A stretch of 64,000 bases of DNA, taken from NCBI GenBank assembly GCA_000497125.2, contig CM035321.1:896001-960000 (forward strand). Direction: 5' to 3'. The position numbers and the translations under genes were made by a program. This DNA comes from Spironucleus salmonicida (Eukaryota; Fornicata; Diplomonadida; Hexamitidae). Positions within the stretch are counted from its first letter, which is position 1. Each line of letters starts with the position of its first letter. Positions 46,968 through 59,398 of the stretch are shown here, piece by piece. Under the pieces are notes generated by a model, which saw nothing but the letters and a program-made list of their open reading frames with translations, ran no database searches and was not told where the DNA came from.

Positions 46968-49900
46968 CCCCACCAGTAACTTGGTCCATTACCTGAAAAT
47001 AACGATTGATACTGTTGAAGCCCTCAGCCTCCTGCACCTCTTCCTGTGGCAACACAGGCAAGGACTGATGCTCAGAAGCAACATCCAGCTGATCATAATA
47101 TAAGATGAACTGGAAGCATCCAACACTGCAGTCACCGAGTACTGGCGGAACTTGGCTTCGCTGTCTCTGCAAATGGGATTCTCAACGGTGTCGTTTATTA
47201 GCTATTCTGATATCGGCTACTATAAGCCAACCAACTAAATAATAATAGTCTCCTAGCTCCTCAGAATCGACACTCAGTAGCTCGATACCATGGCGGGATT
47301 GAGCCAGTTCAGGTTTGACGGTAAAATGTCGACTCTCATGAAATCCATTGTGCTGCAGAGAATTGGTCTCACTGTGCATGAAGAGAGGAAGTATGCGCAT
47401 CTCCTACCTATGATACTGGGGTACAGTGCTTACTTGATTTATGAAGAAATGGAAAAATAAGGTGTAATATAGCGTTATGTGACTGCATAAGTTGATGCTA
47501 TTTATGAAGTATCTTATTCGCAATAAGTATACACGGATTTAATTATCCCCGACTCTTTTAAAAATTTCTTTGAGCTTCCAGTGCATTTATTAAAAATATT
47601 TGGATTTGATGATACCAACAAGTTCATCTTCCAGCAAATGTGCGACGTGTCGTACCTGTTCAAGGCGCAGTACTTTGCGGTGTTCTCGGCCTTCTTCCCC
47701 CTCGATAATGCGGTTCTGAGCCAGAGCTCGAGGAGCGGGAAAACCGTCACCCTGCACACCATCTTCTACTTCAACCTGTTCTCAGGGATAAAAATTCCCA
47801 TATTGATTAACACAGGATTTACAAAAGATTCGCGTGAGCTGGAAACGCAGCCGCTATACGATAGAACTTCTATCGAGATTGGTGAAGGCATAAGAGCTCT
47901 ATTTTGCGAGTATCAAAGTAAAACTGACCTTGGAGACGTTATTAGTAGTAATTTGAAAGATGGAGTTGAATATTCTAAAACGATGGCCTATGTCAAAGCA
48001 GAGTGTTTCAACCTAATCAAAACATATGATATGCATACTGCCTAATAATAACTTAAGGGTGCGTTTGAGTTGTATTTGTAGGGTACGTCAGTATTTTGTG
48101 AGTTTTCTGTGACCGGCCTGCTTGATTTTTTTAAATTTGATCAGAACAAGTAATTAGAATAAACTACAAAATTCTTAAATGATGAAATTTAGGCGTCTGC
48201 AAATAAATTAAAAGCAGCTAAAAAAATAATAGGTACACTAAATTAGGAAGACAGCATACAAAACTAGAAAGACGTTATTAGAGCTATAGAGTAATAAATT
48301 GAGCTATTGAAGTAGCGTAAAGCCTCTTATAGAGCATACAAAACTCAGCCCCGGTCAATTAGTGTTTAATCGTATAACTCCAATAAGGAAGTCATTCTCT
48401 TAGTCGATGAGTGTTTATCCTAGCAGAAAGCCAGCTACGCATTGTGCACCAGCGCGCTAGTGGGAATAACAGATTAATTCGTTGTCAAATTTATGGAAAA
48501 GGCAAAATCGAGCATTGATGAAATACTTAACAAAATAGATGATATATCAGTTAATTATCTCATATAATTATTAGACTGGTTATAAATTCGTTAAAATGGT
48601 TTGATAGTAAGGAAAATTGATTACTATGACACTCCTTAATACTTAGAATATGCAAAGAAAAAACTAGAATCAATTCTTCTTGATCCTACAGAGATTGAAC
48701 GATACTTCCTGACGCTAATACCATCTGAACTATTCAAAAACTGTAAAGCCTATAAAATTATTGATCTAATGGGCATTTCGTCACCCAATTTTATCAACCT
48801 TAGATAGCCATAAATAGTAAGGGAGTAATTCTAGGAAATGATGTTAGATGCTAGAAAATTAAGTACGCTGGAAGTATTCAGAGAGAAAATCTACTAGTTC
48901 CTCCTTATGATGTACAACCCGCGTGGGGTCGAGACGATATTCTGGCTTAATGTTTCTTATTTTATCAATTAACACAATAGAACTACCAGCTTGAATACAC
49001 CAATTGATGTTACATATAAATTAAACGAATATTTTAGGGAATAGTTTGATACAGAAAACCAGTATACAGATTTCTTCAAAAATACATATGATGTTAAGAT
49101 AACATTCCCTTAAAAGAATGTTTACGAAGAAGTACCCTTTACCTCGAAGAATACCGTTCACCTACTGACCGCTGGAACGGATATATCGATTGTAAACTTC
49201 ATTGGATACAATTAATCTCACTACACTTCTTACAATAGTAGAGGTAGTAACATATTTACAGAATCTAATATACTGGGCACCTCCTAAATGCACTCCTCCT
49301 GCTTGACTTAACGCTACTACCAAGGTATGCAAATTGCAGCCCTCACTGACGATTCTATGATCCAATACGTAAAGAAGCAGGTATAGGGTATGGACATCAA
49401 GGATTTCTACCTTACGACGGTACCGGAGCTAGCCGCAGAGCTGCAGTTCCTATGTCCCTTGGTGTGCCCATAGATAATTATTAATGAGGGTGCAAATGCG
49501 TACTTTTTTAATTCTACACAATAATTCGAGCTAACTATTAATTCAAAGTCTATTCCTTTGCATTAGATTTCTTCTCATATGCAAATTCACAATTCATTGT
49601 TCATAATGAGGGATGAGGAATTAGTCGGAGTTAACTAGCGCATAAATTAGAAACGCAAATAGGTACTGTTTGAGCCGTAGGAAGGTGAAAATTTTAACAA
49701 ATATTTACATCTCACCTCATCCTCAACGCTGAATCGAGATGTGGTGTTCGTATTACATTTCTTAGCAAGCTAGAGGTTTCTAGATACGCTTACCATGCTA
49801 AATGGAGAATCAGATTAAGCCTAACTTAGCCAGTTATGCACTACAGGCTAAATCGAGGGTTTGCTTAAGTAGCAGCAGATATCAGAGATATCATCCGCAA

Positions 49901-52464
49901 TAATCCTTGTTATATCCTTGTGCAGATAGTACCCTACTCATATGAGTGGGCTAACTAAACTTTTTAAATAGGTTATCACGTATTCACAGTATCTGGAAAT
50001 TTATATGAATCCACTGTAGGTCTAATAGAATAATATCCCCACGCTGAAAGAAATTTATGCACAGTTTTAGTCGCTTTTTAAAGGTGCATTTTTCATGTTT
50101 TTACAAAAATCTTTTGACAAATACTGGCACTGCACTACGCCAGACATAAATATATAAGTTGGTGAAGCTATTCAGAACGCCAGCGTTTGCTATGTAAAGC
50201 TAAAACAACTAGGTCTACTATAGGAGGATGAGAAACTTGCGATCGTAACAATTACTGATAAAACTTGCATTTTGAATCTATTTGTTGATACATCTCCGCT
50301 GATGCCGGATTATCTAATTTCACTATTCGGGGTGGAGGATACAATAAGAGATTTGTTTTCTAACAAAAGCATGCTATCAATTTAGGCCCATGAAGTTGAA
50401 GGAAAGAAAATTTCAAGCATTAACCTGTTGATGGATTCCGGAAACCATACTGGGGAAGAACTGTTTGAAAAATAAAAAGATACTGGGATTGCAACATGTT
50501 TACATGTAACAAATAAATACCAGCAAAACTTCAATCAGATTTGCCTGCACCACTAGGTGAGTCCATAATATGAAGCAAGAACGGAAAAAGTAGAAGCATA
50601 CTAAGCACAGAAAGAGGCGGAGGTTTTAAGTGAAGTAAAAGCCAAAGTAGAATAGCTGAATAATGATGTAGCCCAAGCAAATGACAAAGTAGTATAGCTG
50701 AAGAACGAAGTAGACGAAGCGGAAGCAGAACTAACTACAGCCAAAGCCAAAGTCAACCAAGCGGAAGCAGAACTAACTACAGCTAAATTAAACACAAGCA
50801 AACCAAATATAGATGCTAAAAATATAGTTATTTAGTACGAAAAACGGTAAGAATACGCAATGTTAAATGCAGTGTAAGAGATTGAAAAAGCAGAAAAAGC
50901 ATTACTATATGCATAATATGCATCAGTTTCTCCAAGAAAATAGTTTAATATTGAATAGGCAGAGATATAGTTATAATAAGCAAAAGATTGGTAATAAACA
51001 CTAACAGAAAATACTAATGAAGATAATGATATTGCAAAAGCTGCCATAAAAGCGTAAGCTGAATTTGAACTGTTATAAGCCAAGTATGATAGTATTGTTC
51101 GTTTAGAAGCAATAAAACATCTAGCAGAAAGGCTAATAAATGCAAATTAATAAATTGAATTATTAACGTAGAATTAAACAGAAGCTACGAATATGACCGC
51201 GACTGTGAAATAACGGGTTGAAGACGCTTAAACAGATTTAACATCCAAATAAATTATATCAAAAGAACGCGAAGGTTCTGTAAATGCCGCCATGAATACA
51301 CTGAACATATTAAAAGAAATATTGAAGAAGGAAAAGGAACTGTAATCTACGACACAGGAAAAAACTACATTATTAATAGAACAGGCTAGTAAAGAATTTG
51401 AATAGGTATAAGAAAACGCTAAGTAGCCAACAGCTGACACATTAGTTGCTACATAAAAACATTAAAGTGCAGTGGCATATTAGAGTTTTGTTGATAAAAT
51501 GCTAACATGTATAAAAGGTGAGTTACTATTAGGAGAGAAATCATAAAAGGATGTACAAATCTAAATAGGGAAACAATCAACTTAAGACTAAGTTGAAATT
51601 TAAGATTACATGGATCTATGGAACTAGGCGATAGGATTGTAAACACCAACTAACGAATCTGAAACAAGTTAGGAAGACGTAGGACTATCGGTACTAGACT
51701 AGTAACTTGCGTTTGATATGCTCGAATTATGTTAGCTATTTGATTAATTATCTTAAAGTTAGTTGGCAAAAGAATCGAAATTCTAATAGTAAATTGTAAC
51801 CGCATCAAAATATGCGGTGCTATCCGTACCACTACTAACAGAATAATATAACTAAGTCAATGACCGCAAAGTATTATAATAACCTGGCGGTGCAACTCCG
51901 AATTAGGTAAAAGTAATGTCAAAGGAAGAGATTTAGGAATTGCAAAATCTAATATCAGAATGGTGCACTAACGTTCTAGAGAAAGGATAATAAGCAGAAA
52001 TCGAGATTATTGATGTTAACACTTACTGGAACAATCTGTTCGGATTGCCATAAATCATAGTTCATTTTGGGTTTAAAGTGTTATTAGGAAAGATCAAATA
52101 ATTACTATAGTAATTAAAAGTGTAGTAAAAGATTTAAGATAAGAACACGATATCACCTTACGGAACAAAAAACACAACTGTACTTGATTACTTATAAGAA
52201 TTAAAAGAAAAAGAATAGTAGTAGGAAAGCAAATAGTTATTCAATGATAAATTTTTCCGTCTTGACATTTTCTACTTTGTGAACTGTAAACGCAACAATA
52301 CGTCTTCTATGTTTTGCATAGATTATCTAAGAAATATAGAAAATTAGACTGTTAAGAAGATTATCTAATAAATAGATTTAATATATGATTAGCAGAATAA
52401 AGAAGAGCCTGCTAAATAATAAATAGAGGTTTTATCGTAAGATGATGTTGAAAAATTTCTCTGA
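46864..52464 (+). CDS. Very large protein of unknown family, inverted paralogue 2
   Basis: 1866 codons. Start MTDAYRIVFHCLDQNQ follows ATTCCACCAAATG; an in-frame ATG at 46831 is less likely. It aligns with paralogue 1 throughout: LKITIDTVEALSLLHLFLWQ against LRITIDTVGDLSLLHLFMWQ near the start, identical-looking SRSGKTVTLHTIFYFN centre, then a diverged half. Residues about 1240-1320 carry a regular coiled coil with an imperfect internal repeat (NQAEAELTTAK and DEAEAELTTAK), followed by more Gln-rich coiled coil to about 1550. It ends at TGA 52462, but good coding sequence continues in the +1 frame (DLYVIFDITLEAFVAIFP), so the C-terminus is probably truncated by a frameshift relative to paralogue 1. 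Function unknown. Confidence 0.7.
47617..49652 (+). repeat. Near-identical inverted repeat, right arm
   Basis: Partner of 34385-36420. Most differences are near the two edges, including synonymous changes such as TCC/TCG; the interior is almost identical with no gaps. Consistent with recent gene conversion between the two inverted paralogues. Confidence 0.85.
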
Positions 52465-53460
52465 CCTCTATGTCATATTTGACATAACCTTAGAAGCATT
52501 TGTAGCTATATTCCCATAATAACTCATGCTAGAGCTTGGAAAAATCTGTCATTCTTATACAAAATAAAACAATTCAACCTGGAAACTGTGTTCATTAAGG
52601 CAATGCTTCCAATTACAGCTGTAAAAATGACTAATATCACATTAACTAAGTAGTCTAATAAAATACTCCTAACTCTCCTTAAATTTACATATTCGCCATA
52701 ATTTCGTTAACTTGGTAACTTCTACTCACCGTTCAACTCCACAACTGAACCCATTCAGAATAGCCATATCCTGCGGATGTCAACCCCAAAACTTCACATT
52801 TACGTTTTCGCTCTAAATCATGCAAAAATCAAATTCCTATTTCGTTGGATCAGATATAACATATACGTTATATCACAATTAAATTACCATTAAATAAACT
52901 ATACATAATAAACACATTCCTAATTTTTGTCTACAACATCTTTTCACACCCGCTACCGCAAAAATCACTAATTTTCTATACGCTACCTTACTGCAATAAA
53001 GTAATTTTTTCACCTTTATATCAGCACGAAATTCTATGAAACCTGCACCCTAAAAATGCTAAAACGAAGCTTTTGCGCCCTGCTAGCTATTAGAATTTGA
53101 TGGATTTTGCAGTTTTGAAGCGAAAATTTGCGCTAAAAACGTCATTCCGAAAGGCGGAAAAATGACCTTTTTGACCTTTTTAAGGTCCTTAAAACGCCAA
53201 AAAACGAGCCGCTCAATTCGTTTGTAGCGCTCAAAATCGTGCTGTTCGCCGTTAAAAAATGCGCCGTTGAAGTGAAAAATTGGAGTGAAAAATTTGTGGT
53301 TCTACCGTAGAAAGTCACGGAAATTTGGAAGGTTATTATAGTTAGTATTATATGCTGATATAAGCCGTTGAGGGAGTTGGTAGAATTTCGATAGGATAGG
53401 CTGAAATTAGCAGGTTTTGCGGGGCGGTCTGAGAGTGAATAAGGGGGTATAGGGTTGCAT
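52465..53460. other. Tail of large paralogue 2 and ambiguous frames
   Basis: 52465-52640 looks like former coding sequence of the large gene in shifted frames. On the minus strand a 195-codon frame (52873-53460) is open, best around 53100-53300 (EQHDFERYKRIERLVFWRF), but codon usage is not convincing. GC rises between 53.04 and 53.48 kb. Confidence 0.3.
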
Positions 53461-54722
53461 GGAGGGCTGAATGCGGTTTATTGGGGTTAAAATTGGTTAA
53501 AATGATCGTATTTAAATCAATTTATTATGAGGTATTTTAGCAGCAATTTAATGGTTTAGGCATGTTATGATATAATTGAGGAAAGTTTATAGTGTTTTGA
53601 GGGAGTGTGAATGGGCAGAGGACAAATGGCTGGAATGGAATCATTGCATTAAGTTGGTACAGATATTTGTAGAAGAGAGCTGTTGATCTGCTGGATTTAG
53701 TATTTAACTATTAGATTTATTGGTGTAATAAGTAGAATTGTAGATTTGTCCTGAATGTGTATTATTCGCAGTGGACATTTTATGACCAATTATATATAAA
53801 ATTATTATTATATAGTATAATATTAAGTAATTATATGCAAAAAGGAGCGTTGTTTTCATAATAATTAAAACAAAGTGTTATTATAATTATTAAGTATATA
53901 TTAGATACCTAAGGTAATTGCTTTAATAATGATAACTAATTTTAGTTTCAATGAGATAAAGTTAACTTTAACGGTTGTTTATACATAATGAAGCGTTCAA
54001 AATTTAAAGTATTACTAATTTTACATTAATTTATATACTTTATTTTCATAATTTATAATGAAATATATTAATATAAATTATAATATTTTAAGTAAGTATC
54101 AGTTATACTTATTCGGTATTTATTAGTATTATATGTTAGTTATATATACTATCAAAAATGATTGATATACTATAATATATTATATTATCTATGTCTAATG
54201 TTTCAAAAATTTATCAATTATTTAGCTAGTTAAAAATATCAATTTCTACTCATTTAATTCGAAATATATATGTTTTTATAGAATTATATTCAATTATTGA
54301 AAATAGATGTTAACCTTTAATTATTAACGTATATAAAAAAAGAGGAAATCGAATAATTCATTAATATAACTATTATCTATTGATATTAAATTATTTATTT
54401 TACCTGAAATTAGTTTTTACAATAATAATATACTGTTAATACTCCAAAGTACTTTCGAAACTTTAATTTAATATTTATTACTTGCTTTGCATTTACCTAA
54501 ATATTTATTTTTGTATTTTTTCAAATTTCCCCATAACAGTCTTATTAGGAATAAATCGTTAAATCTCCTATTTTATTTTGTTGCTTTCACAAGTATATGA
54601 ATCATTATGTCCCTATATTAATATTTAAAAAAATATTTTTACCTAGTTTTTGCTTTCTCTAATAACTTTAACTATGGATAACTTTTAAATTTACAAAAAC
54701 AAATCTTCAACTTCGTTCTAAA
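53461..54722. other. AT-rich upstream region of the surface-protein gene
   Basis: Extremely AT-rich. Just before the cysteine-rich gene, an alternative plus frame from ATG 54607 (MSLYQYLKKYFYLVFAFSN) has signal-peptide character but is out of frame with the gene and closed at 54724-54726. This could be a lost or spliced leader. Confidence 0.35.
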
Positions 54723-57233
54723 ATGACGTAAGTAATATGTCCCACTAAAGCCTGTCCAATTTCTACCGTCTGCCCTAGCAAAACCCCCAGCAATGGAAGC
54801 AAGTTCTGTTAGAACTGCTCTGTGTACAACTGTGCATCTTGTAGTTAGTATAATATTGGTATTTGTCATTCTTGTAGATAAGGTTATAGTCGTTCTAGTA
54901 ATGGCTGTCGCAAATGTGTAGAAGGCTGTTAAGAGTGCGAAGACTAATACTGTTTAAAATGCCTCCCTGGCTATAGAAAGATTAATCAATTATGTGTAAA
55001 ATGCAAACAGCATTGCAATCAATGCAATAATAAAGATGAATGCCTTGCATGTGAGTAAGGTTATATACTTGATAAATAAAATTGTGTGTATTGTGGGCTG
55101 GGCTGTAAATCTTGCTCTGGCATTTCCTAATGCTAAACCTGTTAAGACGGTTTCCGTTTCTAAAATTAGTAGTGCATCAAGTGCGCTGATGGATGCAAAA
55201 TATGTAGTACTTCTGCAACTTGTAGCTAATGCTAACCTTCGTTTATGCTGCAAGGAAATGCTTGCAATCCCTGCCCTGTGAACTGCTTGAACTGCTCATC
55301 GACAACAACATGTACTACGTGTTAAGATAACAGCATTTTGGCTGCCGGTAGCTGCAAAAAATGCTAGGAAAACTGTCTGGCTTGCGCATCAGACTCTGTG
55401 TGCGGAATTTGTCGCGAGGGTTTCATTTTGTAAAACGAGAAATGCCTTATAATGGAGTGTGACGCTAAATTACCTTGCCACACCGACCAGAAGTGCGTGA
55501 AAGACGAAACTGGCAACAGGTGCGTTTAGACGCCACAATACTGCGAGACTGTTAACAAAAAAGGACTATGTGAAAAGTGTCTGTTACCATTCATTGCAGT
55601 AGATGGCTACTGTAAAAATTGTGCTTTGGGATGTGATACTTGTATTTCTGACAAGCTTTGTGCCAAATGCAAACCTTTCTTTTTTCTGAACTCTTAAAAA
55701 GAATGCTAAGTATGTCATTCCAGCTGCGCAATATGTACTAGTGTAGATAATTGCACATAGTGTGTAGGTTCACACGTACTATACTAAAATAAGTGCTACA
55801 TGAAAGGTGACAATCAGTGCAACGACAAAACATTGTGTGACGCTAAAGAATTCTGCAAACTACAAACATGGGGCAACCAGTGTAGAAGCTGCCTAGCTAA
55901 CTGTCAAACCTGTAAAGACGCTACCACGTGCGATCTATGTGTGGAGGGATATTACTTCGAGAATGGCAAGTGCAATCTGTGCCCAAGCTAGTGCAAGACC
56001 TGCGAAAATAAAGATTCATGCTCGAGCTGCAACGATGGAATGTACATTTCAGGCACCAAATCGTGCATAGAATAGCTGTGCACGGTTTCCAAACCCTGTG
56101 TAGACGGCCAGTTTTGCTAAATTATCGATAGTGGAAATCAATGCACCAAATGCCATGAATCGTGCAAGACCTGTTCTGATTCAACCACCTGCGATTCATG
56201 TAAGGATGGACTCGATCTATCAGACTCTAAAAAATGCGTTGAGAATTAATGCTCTGAAAAAGTTTAATGCCAGAAAAGTCATTTCTGCCAGAATCTTGTA
56301 ACCGGTAACATCTGTAAAAATTGCTCTGAAAACTGCTTAAGCTGTACAGATTCGAACACCTGCACATCATGTAATTCAGCCTTTTACCTGAATTCCAAAG
56401 TGTGCAAAAAGTGCCCACAATTTTGCATGGAATGCTCGCCGAACGGAACCTGTACCAAATGTTAGCAGAACTCGCGACTTTCAAGTACTGCTTAATGCGT
56501 TGCAGATGCCTGCAATAACTCATAAAAATGCACAGAAGGCGAGTTTTGTACTCTCTAGGACGCGGGAAATATTTGCACCAAATGCCATGCCTCGTGCAAG
56601 ACTTGTTCTGATTCAATTACCTGCGATTCATGTCAGGATGGTCTCGATCTCTCTACCTCTAAAAAGTGTGTTAATAATTAATGCTCCAAAAATCTCTAAT
56701 GCCAGAAAAATTATTTCTGCCAGAAACTTGAAACTGGAAATCTGTGTCAGGCATGCCCTAAAAATTGTGAAACGTGCACCGAGGCTAATACATGTTCTGG
56801 ATGCGCAGAAAACTATTTTCTAAATGTTTCAGAAATCTGCGCTGAAGTGGTTTGTTCTGCCAGCAAACCGTGTAAAGAATAAGAATTTTGCTTCTCTAGC
56901 ACTTCTGGAAACGAGTGCAAAGTGTGTCCTGAGAACTGCAAATCATGCGATAGTTCAGGCGAGTGTAATACGTGCATGGAGACCTTTTCGGTCAATAGAG
57001 GACGGTGCTTGAACGCCGCTGTACCGATTGGCGTGGGGGCGATAGTTGGGATTCTTGTAGGGGTGCTTCTGGTGGTAAGCGTTCTAGCAGGGCTGGGAGT
57101 TTACTACTCCATACTTAAGAAAAAGAAAGCGAACGCAACCGTTTTGGAGCAAGACAACGTGCAGCTGGCGACGGTGCCCGTGTATGATGGGATGGGTAAC
57201 GGCGGTACGCTGGTTAAGTAAGGTTTTGTCTGA
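54723..57233 (+). CDS. High-cysteine membrane protein (HCMP/VSP-like)
   Basis: 836 codons with one Cys about every 7-8 residues and dozens of CxxC and C-x(5-8)-C furin-like/EGF-like repeats. Near residues 768-797 a single span (GVGAIVGILVGVLLVVSVL) is followed by KKKK and a ~38-residue cytosolic tail. This is the layout of diplomonad high-cysteine membrane proteins, related to Giardia VSPs and induced on the surface or in stress; the tail lacks the Giardia VSP CRGKA ending. Cys-encoding sites alternate with many TAA/TAG Gln. No signal peptide is seen from ATG 54723; a leader may be missing or spliced (see 53461-54722). It ends LVKQGFV-TGA. Confidence 0.85.
56151..56325 (+). repeat. Internal Cys-rich repeat, unit 1
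   Basis: Encodes CHESCKTCSDSTTCDSC... to ...GNICKNC, about 58 residues. The partner at 56583-56755 encodes CHASCKTCSDSITCDSC... to ...GNLCQAC. Roughly two thirds identical, 432 bases apart. Confidence 0.8.
56583..56755 (+). repeat. Internal Cys-rich repeat, unit 2
   Basis: Second copy of the 58-residue module within the surface protein, likely from internal duplication. Confidence 0.8.
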
Positions 57234-58122
57234 GTGGAAAATCCTGTAGGGGGAATAGGAGGAAAAATAGGAATTGGAAACTATGAGAGTCTAGGGTTGG
57301 GATATCGGAAATATGATGTAATAATTAGATATGTTATTGTTAAAGTAATTAACATGGTAAATTCCACCTCAATCTATGCAGTTAGCAAATGTAATTTAGA
57401 TAGTATTTAATATAAACTCTTAATTATTTATTTACAATTTCCAAACTGAAAAAGAGATTCATTCATTAAGCATAAACGATTTGAGAGTAAACATGAATAA
57501 TTGTACGTTTTTGAACGGTCACTACGTATAGTGTATAAAAGAAAATATTTTTAACAACTTAATAATAGCTAATTTTATTTATAAAGAATATTGAGATATT
57601 CAAAAGTAGTAAGTAAACCAACTAAAATATCTAAAAAGCGAGTAATCCAAGTTCAATTCATTCATTGGAATTATTAAAATAAAGTTCCGTAAATTGAAAT
57701 CATCTCCCCAGGCTTTTATGCATTTTACTTGGTTTACTTATTACTATAAAACATAATGAGTATATCTATGTTATTAAATTAAAATAGTTATTGCAAAGCG
57801 TCTTTAGATGTCAGCTGGTTGTAAGAAAATTAATTGTAGCAATGGTAATGAAACTATTCTCCCTATACATTCTGAACATTTAAATTTTCATTTGAAATTA
57901 GATATTATATTATATATTTGAATTATCTGGTAAATAAATAAATGTAACTGTAATATTTAGAAGTACTTGATAAAGCAATAAAAGCTATGGAAAAAAATTT
58001 GAAAAAAATAACACAATGTTACAAAAATTAAAATAACTGAACGGTAATCTTTAGTTCCTTAATACTTATTTACTTAAATAACAAACAAAAAAAATATAAA
58101 AAATTAAAACAAAAAAAATAAT
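57234..58122. other. AT-rich region after the surface-protein gene
   Basis: The first 100 bases are GC-balanced 3' flank (TGAGTGGAAA at the stop). Then AT-rich with A runs up to 58.12 kb. No gene seen. Confidence 0.55.
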
Positions 58123-58754
58123 ATGAAAATAAAATATAACTAATTTTAAATTCAACAATAGCAGAGTTAACTTATAGATGATAAAGTATAATAAGCGAAA
58201 TATTAACAAAGAATACTATATGATAGTTTATCAAGAAATAACTTAACTCGAACAGCTTTACCTAATAAGACAACCCGTTAAAATATTAAATTGAGACGTT
58301 AGAGAAATTAAACAGAAGAACACATCACAATTTACTGTAATAATCATTTGATACATTAACACATAAATAGAAATTATCCGAAGCTATTAAATCCTAAAAA
58401 GATAAACACTAATTAATCAATGATAGCGATTATTATATTTAAGAATAATATAATTTAATATATAGAACAAAAAAATATTTAAATATACCAGACACGGCTT
58501 ATAATTACATTAATATTTTATAAGAATTAACTTTGAACTTTAATACAAACTAAGATTTAAAATTAATAACTTATTCCCCAAATACTGGATAAAATATAGA
58601 AAAAAAACTGGTAAACTAATCATTTCAACTTTATTAATATTAGCGGTAGCAGCGAGGTAGCATCCTCAAATTCAATTACAGGCAATTTTAGAGCTTCAAA
58701 ACGTTTGGTAATTTTACAATCACCAGCACGGATTGTAACAGCTACCGATTTTGA
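58123..58754 (+). pseudogene. Frameshifted Gln-rich gene
   Basis: From ATG 58123 the frame reads MKIKYNQFQIQQQQSQLIDD, then YDSLSRNNLTRTALPNKTTR to about 58275. Coding character then passes to another frame (IETLEKLNRRTHHNLLQQSF, LSEAIKSQKDKHQLINDSDY, YLNIPDTAYNYINILQELTL) that ends at TGA 58752-58754 and has no ATG of its own. A one-base shift near 58270-58290 would join them. Pseudogene, small intron and programmed shift are all possible. No family recognised. AT-rich, so chance is not excluded. Confidence 0.35.
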
Positions 58755-59398
58755 GAGCCTATAATTAAAATTAGGGGGTTGCCGACGGTGGCTGGCTAGT
58801 GGGATTTATTATATTTTAAATGCTGCAAATAGAAGATAATAAGCACATTAAAGGGGTGAATATAGGGAAGGATGGCATAGTTGGGTAGCTAGTTAATAAT
58901 ACTTAATATGTAAGTAATGGTTTTGAAAATTTTGTATTTTTTGAAGATTTTATGATTCGCATCTTGAATGATAGAATATTGAGGTTCTTGAGAGCTTAAA
59001 ACGCATGTGCATGTTTTGGGTGATGATGGTTAGCTTCTGACGTATTTAAATATATATTTACTCGCGTTATTTTCGTATTCAGCAGGAAAACCTTGAACCT
59101 AAAACTATGAAACTAAACACACTATAAATCAACATACCGACTGAACTAACAGCTTACTTACACTAGCTTAACCTCTTTAACAAATTTAACTTAAATAATT
59201 TTTTTTCCATTCCCCGAATTATTTACAAAATACTTATTATTATACATTATAATTGATTAATAAAATTTAACTAAAAATTTTATATACTGCATATTAACAT
59301 ATATTATCCTAAATATACTAAAAATATACAATACCCCTAATTTCGCGCTCGCCCAAATTTTTGATTCCTAAAACGTAAAAACCTCACAATAAGCGCCC
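58755..59398. other. Spacer containing dispersed repeat copy B
   Basis: Holds the repeat at 58918-59015. A GC-richer patch at 58770-58800 has no frame. Confidence 0.4.
58918..59015 (+). repeat. Dispersed repeat, copy B
   Basis: Partner of 46021-46090 (opposite strand). It is immediately followed by TGATGATGG and CTGAC, which resemble box C and D motifs but are only about ten bases apart. Confidence 0.5.

Noticed and set aside
52873-53460. 195-codon minus frame as a confident gene
   Set aside because: First-position purine bias is absent in its outer parts, and frames of this length are expected by chance when only TGA stops.
58985-59045. Box C/D snoRNA
   Set aside because: TGATGA and CTGA are only about ten bases apart, with no C'/D' boxes or terminal stem seen.
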